A stretch of DNA of 8,162 nucleotides, taken from assembly GCA_012517025.1 (NCBI GenBank), contig JAAYVT010000706.1, positions 1-8,162 on the forward strand. Direction: 5' to 3'. The notes beneath the pieces are model-generated. The model did no database searches, had not been told where the DNA came from, and saw only the letters and a program-made list of their open reading frames with translations. Both the position numbers and the translations under genes were made by a program. Below, piece after piece: positions 1 to 8,162 of this stretch. Numbering within the stretch: position 1 is the first letter of the stretch; every line of letters starts with the position of its first letter. This stretch comes from Phyllobacteriaceae bacterium. GTDB taxonomy: Bacteria; Pseudomonadota; Alphaproteobacteria; Rhizobiales; Ancalomicrobiaceae.

Positions 1-1664
1 AACGCCTCGTCGAGGGCTTCCAAGGCGATCTTCTCGGCGTTGGTGAGGTTCGGCCTTCCCCTGGTCACATCGGGGCTCGCATCCGTGGGGTCGACGACGC
101 ACGAGGTGATGTCCTCGCCATCCTCGTCGACCCCGAGAACCGATTGCCGCAGCGTGTACTTGAGAGGAACATCGGCCGAACCGTCCTTCACCTTGACGAT
201 CTTGCCTTCACAGATCCCGGACTCTTCATGCCGAGAGATCTCGATCACGGCATCGGCCGCGCCGAGAAGAGCATTCGAGCCGCGCATGCCGCGGTCTCGA
301 TCCTTGCCGGAATGGTGCACGATCAGGACGTGCGCGCCGGTCTCGCGCTGGATCTTCTCCGCGTGCTGCACCACCACGTTGATGTCGCGCGCCTTGTCCT
401 CGTCGCCCGAACCGATCATCCGCGACAGGGTGTCCAGCACGATCAAACGGATCGGAACGTCGAGCGCCGCCGCATGGGCCTTCACGTCGGCGACCAGCAT
501 CTCGGCGCCGGTGTCGTCGTCGAAGAGATTGATCGACGTAGGCATCAGCCCGAACGGCGCTCGCGTGCCGTTACCCTTCTCCTGGCGCCACGCCTTCTGC
601 CGCAATCGCATGCCGGAGGCGCCTTCGCCGGAGACGTAGAGGACGGCGCTCGGCGTCACGCGCCGGCCGAACCAGTTGCGCCCATGGGCGACATGAAGCG
701 CGAGATCGAGCGCGAGGAAGCTCTTCGAGGTGCCGGGCGGGCCGTAGATCGCCGAGAGACCACCGTCGACGAGCAACCCCTTCACCAGCCACGAAAGCGG
801 CGGTGCGGCGTCCTCGTCGCCGTACCAGACGACGGGAAGCCGGGTCGGCGTCTTCGGCCGCCACACGGGCGACTGGTCGACGAGCTCGTGCAGAGCTTCG
901 ACGGTGCCGCCGGCCCGCAACCAGTCCGAGACGTCGCCCTTGCGGGGCAGGTTCGGCAGTTCGATGACGCGAACGCGCGAAGCATGGCCGACGAGCGATC
1001 GGGCGACCTTGGCGGCGTGCTCGCGGCCGGCGTCGTCGTTGTCGGGCAGGATCACGACGTCGGCACCGTCGAAGACGGTCGAGAAGTCGTCGCGCCACTT
1101 GCCGGCACCGGCCGGGTTGCAGCTCGCCGGAATGCCGAGCGAGCGCAGGCGGTCGACGTCCTTCTCTCCCTCGACGAGGAAGACGGTGCGATCCTGGGCA
1201 AGGTCTTCGATCAGGTCGGGCAGGCGATAAGGGACGAGCCGAACGCCTTTCAGGTTCCAGACGAAACCGCCGCGCTCGTCCGGTCGACGCTGGCGGAAGT
1301 CCTTCGGCTCGAAGCGCACCACCTCGAAGAGCAGTTCGCCGTTCTCGTCGGTATAGGCATAGGTCGCGACTGGGCGCCGATCGCGAAGCGGCTCCGGTCG
1401 CTCGTCGGCGAGGCCGAATTCCTGCTTCAACCAATCCGCCGCGCCCTTCCGATCGCCGCCCTTCTCGCGGGCGATCAGGTCGAGGACGCCGCCGCCGGTC
1501 GCCGCCTCGTGGTCGTTCCAAGTGCCCTTGTGCGGCCCGCCGACCTTCACCGAGAGGCTTCCGCGCGTGCCGAACCGCCACTCGTCCTTGGACGAGAGAT
1601 GCGGGTTCGGATCGCCGAGAAGACGTCGCGCCACGGGCTCCATGAGGTCGACGAAATCGCTCAT
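1..1664 (-). CDS. Phage/island-type Toprim primase–AAA ATPase (replicative primase-helicase), 3' end cut off
   Basis: The frame is open from ATG at 1664 to the window edge (554 complete codons, no stop), so the C-terminus is missing. Residues 1-90 resemble the N-terminal primase segment of phage and island replication proteins (SLSVKVGGPHKGTWNDHEA, then GGGVLDLI). A linker of the type seen in this family follows, with EVVRFEPKDFRQRRP and WNLKGVRLVPYRLP. A Toprim domain comes next, with VEGEKDVD at about 164-171 and the acidic DNDDAGRE at 208-215. A RecA-like ATPase follows: Walker A GPPGTSKS at 308-315, Walker B LIVLDTLSR at 407-415, and HHSGKD plus RGSNALLGAADAV at 450-473, as in RepA/AAA_25 ATPases. 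The expected role is primer synthesis and DNA unwinding for a prophage, plasmid or integrative element. No zinc-finger cysteines are visible at the N-terminus. The last Walker A glycine is Ser313. The start overlaps the upstream gene's stop by ATGA, with a G-rich stretch just upstream. The family call is firm; the type of host element is not determined. Confidence 0.9.
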   Translation of the reverse strand, partial: MSDFVDLMEPVARRLLGDPNPHLSSKDEWRFGTRGSLSVKVGGPHKGTWNDHEAATGGGVLDLIAREKGGDRKGAADWLKQEFGLADERPEPLRDRRPVATYAYTDENGELLFEVVRFEPKDFRQRRPDERGGFVWNLKGVRLVPYRLPDLIEDLAQDRTVFLVEGEKDVDRLRSLGIPASCNPAGAGKWRDDFSTVFDGADVVILPDNDDAGREHAAKVARSLVGHASRVRVIELPNLPRKGDVSDWLRAGGTVEALHELVDQSPVWRPKTPTRLPVVWYGDEDAAPPLSWLVKGLLVDGGLSAIYGPPGTSKSFLALDLALHVAHGRNWFGRRVTPSAVLYVSGEGASGMRLRQKAWRQEKGNGTRAPFGLMPTSINLFDDDTGAEMLVADVKAHAAALDVPIRLIVLDTLSRMIGSGDEDKARDINVVVQHAEKIQRETGAHVLIVHHSGKDRDRGMRGSNALLGAADAVIEISRHEESGICEGKIVKVKDGSADVPLKYTLRQSVLGVDEDGEDITSCVVDPTDASPDVTRGRPNLTNAEKIALEALDEA

Positions 1665-1975
1665 TCGGCGCCCCCGTCGTGTTTGGGGGGCTCGTCGAAA
1701 TTTGCTTTCGGTTCAATGGGGGGTGTTTCCCCCGAACCCGGCGTCAACGCCTTTTCGGGCTTCGGCTTCTCCTCAACGGTTGGGAGTGCCACCTTTCCAA
1801 AAGCGACATCGACGTTCCTCGGCTTCGCGGCCGTGTCCGGAATTCCGGCGAGCCGGATCGAACGACGCCGTTCGCGCGCCTCCTCCTCGCCGTGTGGTCG
1901 CCGGGAGATCTCCCGGGAGACCATCGAAACCGACGCGGCAAAAGCGCGGAATTCGCCCGATCCGCCCGCCGTCAC
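1661..1975 (-). CDS. Small Pro/Lys/Glu-rich hypothetical protein upstream of the primase
   Basis: This is a 104-residue frame with a GTG start at 1975, or 87 residues from the ATG at 1924. I do not recognise a family. The N-terminal half is Arg/Ser-rich and includes SRRPHGEEEARERRR. The C-terminal half is a low-complexity charged and proline-rich tail (EEKPKPEKALTPGSGE, then EPPKHDGGAE) that looks disordered. No membrane segment, signal peptide or enzyme motif is visible. A hand count of GC by codon position gives about 69, 55 and 71% for positions 1, 2 and 3, the pattern expected of a real frame in this genome. Its TGA overlaps the primase ATG by four bases, which suggests co-transcription and translational coupling. 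Neither start has a good Shine-Dalgarno sequence, so the 5' end is uncertain. It may be a small accessory protein of the mobile element, or a partly spurious frame running through a repeat. Confidence 0.5.
   Translation of the reverse strand: MTAGGSGEFRAFAASVSMVSREISRRPHGEEEARERRRSIRLAGIPDTAAKPRNVDVAFGKVALPTVEEKPKPEKALTPGSGETPPIEPKANFDEPPKHDGGAE
1859..1906 (-). repeat. Segment resembling the rhizobial 'RRPHGEE' interspersed repeat
   Basis: Read on the minus strand this stretch encodes SRRPHGEEEARERRRS. From memory, many rhizobial genomes carry palindromic repeats whose translation gives RRPHGEEARSAVSNHEG or close variants and which generate spurious ORFs. Here the first half (RRPHGEE-EAR) matches well, but the second half has diverged or is missing. 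That points to a decayed or partial copy, or to chance. It directly abuts the palindromes at 1901-1920. Confidence 0.35.
1901..1920. repeat. Two overlapping perfect palindromes
   Basis: Positions 1901-1916 read CCGGGAGATCTCCCGG, a perfect 16-bp palindrome. Positions 1909-1920 read TCTCCCGGGAGA, a perfect 12-bp palindrome. As a result the octamer CCGGGAGA occurs twice as a direct repeat (1901-1908 and 1913-1920). The structure lies inside the small ORF upstream of the primase and next to the RRPHGEE-like segment. It could be a REP-type element, a dyad operator, or a by-product of GC-rich codon use. No T-run follows, so it is not a canonical terminator. Confidence 0.6.
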
Positions 1976-2272
1976 GACGTCGCGACGAGCGACCGTCCAC
2001 GACCTCGCCTCGACGACGGAGCCCCCTTTCCGCCAGGGCCGCGCCCGACGCCGATCGGCCCCGCGCCGGCCGCGACGCCCCGCCGGCCCCGCCGCGCCCC
2101 GAACATCTTCCGTAAGGGTATGGCGACGATCGATTTCTCCTTCGAAACCACGATCCGGTGATCCCGGCGATCGGCTTCACCTTTCGCAAACCCTCGCCAC
2201 CTTCCGCACTTGATTTCGATGCGATTCGAGCGAATTCATCGAAGTCTCGGGACGAGGTGGGACTTTCCTGAA
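1976..2272. other. Divergent intergenic region, no convincing gene
   Basis: This gap of about 300 bases lies between the leftward accessory genes and the rightward DUF2336 gene, so promoters for both directions are expected here. I cannot place a convincing -35/-10 pair. The left half (about 2020-2100) is extremely GC-rich. The right half (about 2100-2270) is noticeably less GC-rich than the surrounding genes. The minus strand has an AAGGAG sequence at about 2137-2142 with no start codon at a suitable distance. Frames crossing the region translate into Arg/Gly-rich strings without family resemblance. There is no tRNA, no long direct repeat and no recognisable attachment site. Confidence 0.6.
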
Positions 2273-3376
2273 ATGCCGGTCGATTCGACGACATCGATTT
2301 CGCGAGATCTCGTCAGGGTTGCAGAACGTCTGGCGACCGATGAAGAATTGGCGCCGGAATTCTGCGAACGTCTCGCCCAGGCGCTGTCGCAACTGTGGCG
2401 CGCCGGTGCCGACGATCTCCCGGAAGGAGATCGCGAGCGCTTCGACGCGATTCTGGTGCGCATCGTGCCGACGACGACCGTCGGCACCCGCATCGAACTC
2501 TCCGACTCGCTCGCCCGTTCGACCACGCCGCCGCGCGGCATCCTGCTGGTCCTCGCCCACGACGACATCGCCATCGCCGGATCGATCCTGCGTCTGTCGC
2601 CGGCACTCTGCGACGACGACCTCGTCGACATCGCCCGCCGCTGCGGCGTCGGCCACATGAGCGCCATCGCGGAACGCCGCGAACTGTCGATCCGCGTCAC
2701 CGACGTGTTGGTGCTGCGCGGCGACGATCGGGTCCGCCGCGTCGTCGTCGCCAACGCCGGCGCCCATCTCTCCGACAAGAGTTTCGCCCGCCTGTCGCTG
2801 CAGACCCGCGAGGACACCGAGATCGGCCTGGTGCTGGTGGCACGCGCCGATCTGCCCGATCTGGTGGTGCGCTTCCTCGAGACCAACGGCACCCCGGAGG
2901 TCCGCCGCGCCCTGATCGAGCGGGAAAGCCACCCACGCGACAATCCCCTGACGGCGCAGGTCGCCAAATCGATTCGCCGCGCCGAGGACGGTTGGCTCGA
3001 GCCTTACGACTTCGACGAGGCGCGGCAGATCCTGTCGCGGCTCGGCGAGGCGCGCCACCAGATCGACGTCTTCGTCCGCCGCCTCGCCCAGCGCGACCGC
3101 TTCGCCGAACTCGTCCTGGTGCTCGCCGAGATGAGCGGCATCCCGGTCGATCTGGTCAAACACATGATGGTGTCGCTCGACACCGACCCCTTCGTGAAGG
3201 TGGCCCGCGCCATCGGCCTGAAGGGCGAGACCGTCCAGGAGATCCTGTTGGTCGGTCCCTGGCTGCACCGCCTCGACGCCCGCAGCCGCGAGGCGACCAT
3301 GCTCGCCTTCCAGGCGACCGACGTCGACGACGCCCGCGCCCGCGTCCGCCGGTGGGCCGGCGGCGAGCTGCATTGA
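2273..3376 (+). CDS. DUF2336-family protein
   Basis: This 367-residue protein appears soluble, with no signal peptide or membrane segment. It is rich in short amphipathic helices of the kind that pack as helical repeats. The body at about 80-220 matches my memory of the alphaproteobacterial DUF2336 family: LLVLAHDDIAIAGSILRLSP, DDDLVDIARRCGVGHMSAIA, ERRELSIRVTDVLVLRGDD, and RADLPDLVVRFLE. The C-terminal half (about 220-367) is also helical, as is usual for the family. The biochemical function is unknown; family members are typically chromosomal and widespread in alphaproteobacteria. I chose ATG 2273 because GAGGTGG at 2254-2260 lies upstream, although its spacing is long. Upstream codons back to TTG 2210 or ATG 2219 have poorer GC3 and no ribosome binding site. 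It lies 69 bp upstream of the B3/B4 gene on the same strand, so co-transcription is possible. The family call is likely but was not searched. Confidence 0.75.
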   Translation: MPVDSTTSISRDLVRVAERLATDEELAPEFCERLAQALSQLWRAGADDLPEGDRERFDAILVRIVPTTTVGTRIELSDSLARSTTPPRGILLVLAHDDIAIAGSILRLSPALCDDDLVDIARRCGVGHMSAIAERRELSIRVTDVLVLRGDDRVRRVVVANAGAHLSDKSFARLSLQTREDTEIGLVLVARADLPDLVVRFLETNGTPEVRRALIERESHPRDNPLTAQVAKSIRRAEDGWLEPYDFDEARQILSRLGEARHQIDVFVRRLAQRDRFAELVLVLAEMSGIPVDLVKHMMVSLDTDPFVKVARAIGLKGETVQEILLVGPWLHRLDARSREATMLAFQATDVDDARARVRRWAGGELH

Positions 3377-3445
3377 CGCCGGCTCGATTGCCACGCCCGT
3401 TCCGACCGGTAGGATGAGCCGCCTCTCCTCCCCGACGGACGTCCC

Positions 3446-4165
3446 ATGCGCATCGATCTCTCCGAACTCGTCGAAGCCTTTCCCGAATTCCGAGCCGGCG
3501 TCGTCGTGGCGACCGGCCTCGTGATTCCCCCCGAGCGCCCGGCCGAGCTCGATCGCCTGATCGGCGAGCGCGCCGCCGCCGTCCGCGCCGCTTGGGGCGG
3601 GCGCGAGCTCGGCGACATCCCCGGCATCAAGGCGTGGCGGCTCGCCTACAAGAGCTTCGGCATCAAGTCGACGCGCTATCGCTGCTCGGTCGAACGGCTG
3701 GTCAAGAACGTGCTCGCCGAGCGCGAGGCGCCGCGCATCAACGGTTTCGTCGACGCCTACAACGCGGTCTCGTCGAGCCACGTGTTCCCGATCGGCGCCG
3801 ACGACCTCGATCGGATCACCGGCGACGTCTTCTTCCGCCGCTCGCGCCCGACCGACACCTTCGTCGACATGGCCGGTGGCGACGACGCCGATCCGGCCGA
3901 CGCCGCGCCAAAGCCCGACGAGGTGGTTTATACCGATGCCGAGAAGGTGCTGTGCCGGCGCTGGAATTGGCGTCAGGACGCCCGCTCGCTGGTGCAACCG
4001 ACGAGCCGCCGGGTGATCCTGACCATCCAGTCGCTCGGCGTCGGCGATCTCGACGCGGCGCTCGCCGACGTCTGCGCTCTCACCGAGCGCTTCTGCGGCG
4101 GCAGGACGGCGGTGACCATCGCCGACGCGCGCGCCCCCGTGCGCGACGTCGCGATCCCCGCCTGA
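3446..4165 (+). CDS. Stand-alone B3/B4 domain protein (COG3382, PheRS-beta editing-domain homologue)
   Basis: This 239-residue soluble protein consists essentially of one B3/B4 domain, the module that in bacterial phenylalanyl-tRNA synthetase beta hydrolyses mischarged Tyr-tRNA(Phe). Recognisable blocks are IPGIKAWRLAYKSFGIKS at about 58-75, a segment ending in RYRCSVERLVKNVL at about 77-90, RINGFVDAYNAVSS at 97-110 with HVFPIGADDLD after it, and VLCRRWNWRQDAR at 168-180. No other synthetase domain (B1, B5, ferredoxin-like anticodon-binding) is present, and the length is typical of solo COG3382 proteins. A role in amino acid or aminoacyl-tRNA quality control is inferred from homology only; I cannot name a substrate. 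The ribosome binding site before ATG 3446 is weak. The gene follows DUF2336 by 69 bp and converges on metH. The family call is firm and the function is open. Confidence 0.88.
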   Translation: MRIDLSELVEAFPEFRAGVVVATGLVIPPERPAELDRLIGERAAAVRAAWGGRELGDIPGIKAWRLAYKSFGIKSTRYRCSVERLVKNVLAEREAPRINGFVDAYNAVSSSHVFPIGADDLDRITGDVFFRRSRPTDTFVDMAGGDDADPADAAPKPDEVVYTDAEKVLCRRWNWRQDARSLVQPTSRRVILTIQSLGVGDLDAALADVCALTERFCGGRTAVTIADARAPVRDVAIPA

Positions 4166-4168
4166 GGA

Positions 4169-4191
4169 GGTCGGGGCGCCGGGCCCCGACC
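4169..4191. terminator. Perfect GC hairpin between convergent genes, likely bidirectional terminator
   Basis: GGTCGGGGC (4169-4177), a 5-nt loop GCCGG, and GCCCCGACC (4183-4191) form a perfect 9-bp stem. It starts three bases after the stop of the B3/B4 gene and ends eight bases before the end of metH. It is placed to stop transcription from both sides. There is no T-run on either strand, so it is not a classical intrinsic terminator; it may act as an mRNA 3'-end stabiliser or with Rho. Confidence 0.6.
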
Positions 4192-4199
4192 CACCCCGT

Positions 4200-7934
<3,735 letters not shown>

Positions 7935-8002
7935 GATCTCGGCTTTCGACGATGGCGGCGGGCGGCGGCCCGAAGGCGGATGGAAGGGCGGCGGAGCGGA
8001 TC
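7935..8002 (-). other. Short metF–metH spacer, no riboswitch
   Basis: Sixty-eight bases separate the metF stop from the chosen metH start. The spacer is too short for a cobalamin or SAM riboswitch, and no terminator-like hairpin is visible. Translation into metH therefore probably depends on the metF transcript. The ribosome binding site before ATG 7934 is weak (a GAG about five bases upstream). Confidence 0.5.
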
Positions 8003-8162
8003 TCACCCCTCGGGGGTGATGCCCAGCACCTCGACGATGCCGGTGACGAGGTCGGCGCGGTTCATGGTGTAGAAATGGAACCGGTCGACCCCCATGGCGA
8101 GGAGATCGGCGACCTGTTCCATGCCGAAGTCGATCGCCGCGCGCGCCCGCGCCTCGGCGGTG
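8003..8162 (-). CDS. metF: 5,10-methylenetetrahydrofolate reductase, C-terminal end only
   Basis: Only the last 52 residues and the stop are in the window; the 5' part lies beyond the right edge. The decisive block is GVDRFHFYTMNRADLV, the conserved C-terminal strand-helix of MetF, whose usual form is FHFYTMNRADL. The preceding sequence (EARARAAIDFGMEQVADLLA) fits the last helices of the TIM barrel. The enzyme is an FAD-dependent reductase that makes 5-methyl-THF, the methyl donor for the MetH encoded next on the same strand. The tail after the block (TGIVEVLGITPEG) has the normal length for the family. Promoter and regulatory elements are outside the window. Confidence 0.93.
   Translation of the reverse strand, partial: TAEARARAAIDFGMEQVADLLAMGVDRFHFYTMNRADLVTGIVEVLGITPEG

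Noticed and set aside
2119..2160. A 13-residue plus-strand peptide (MATIDFSFETTIR) preceded by AAGGG
   Set aside because: The purine run lies too close to the ATG, the peptide shows no attenuator or leader features, and it is followed by an unrelated gene over 100 bp away.
144..2213. A 689-codon plus-strand frame opposite the primase
   Set aside because: The minus strand here encodes clear Toprim and Walker motifs. The plus-strand translation is rich in Arg, Ala, Asp and His without motifs and is a shadow.
1972..2235. A minus-strand frame containing CGRWRGFAKGEADR, superficially like the Com zinc-finger regulator of Mu-like phages, ending in a GTGA overlap with the 104-residue ORF
   Set aside because: Only one of the expected four cysteines is present, there is no ATG before 2106, and the rest is Arg/Gly-rich. 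The resemblance is probably chance, although a decayed fragment cannot be fully excluded.
2210..2272. N-terminal extension of the DUF2336 protein to TTG 2210 or ATG 2219
   Set aside because: These codons have many A/T third positions, unlike the rest of the gene, and there is no ribosome binding site. A purine-rich GAGGTGG instead precedes ATG 2273.
2177..3997. A 606-codon minus-strand frame spanning the DUF2336 and B3/B4 genes
   Set aside because: It crosses two recognisable plus-strand genes, and its translation is low-complexity and unlike any family I know. It is an antisense shadow.

Overview
The window is GC-rich with strong GC bias at third codon positions. It looks like an alphaproteobacterium, probably of the Hyphomicrobiales (Rhizobiales). 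The taxonomic reading rests on a DUF2336-family protein, the protein sequences of MetH and the MetF tail, and a short rhizobial-repeat-like segment. It is an inference without database support.

Left part (1-1975, minus strand): this is the accessory portion. The main gene is a phage- or island-type replication protein, a Toprim primase fused to a RecA-like AAA ATPase. It reads leftwards and is cut by the window edge before its stop codon. It is preceded by a small Pro/Lys/Glu-rich protein of unknown function, with a 4-nt ATGA overlap. That small ORF also contains two overlapping palindromes and an 'RRPHGEE' segment resembling the interspersed repeats of rhizobial genomes. About 300 bases follow (1976-2272) with no convincing gene. 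They separate the accessory genes from the chromosomal ones and should hold divergent promoters and perhaps the edge of the mobile element.

Middle part (2273-4165, plus strand): two same-strand genes lie here, a DUF2336-family protein and a stand-alone B3/B4 domain protein (COG3382, related to the editing module of phenylalanyl-tRNA synthetase beta). The second converges on metH, with a perfect 9-bp GC-rich hairpin in the 34-bp gap.

Right part (4200-8162, minus strand): this is a methionine and one-carbon operon. The C-terminal end of metF (5,10-methylenetetrahydrofolate reductase) is followed by a complete cobalamin-dependent methionine synthase, metH. MetF makes 5-methyl-THF, and MetH uses it to methylate homocysteine.

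I found no clear candidate for an undescribed multi-gene system. The parts most worth a second look are the island-like replication module with its small partner and repeats, and the solo B3/B4 protein.
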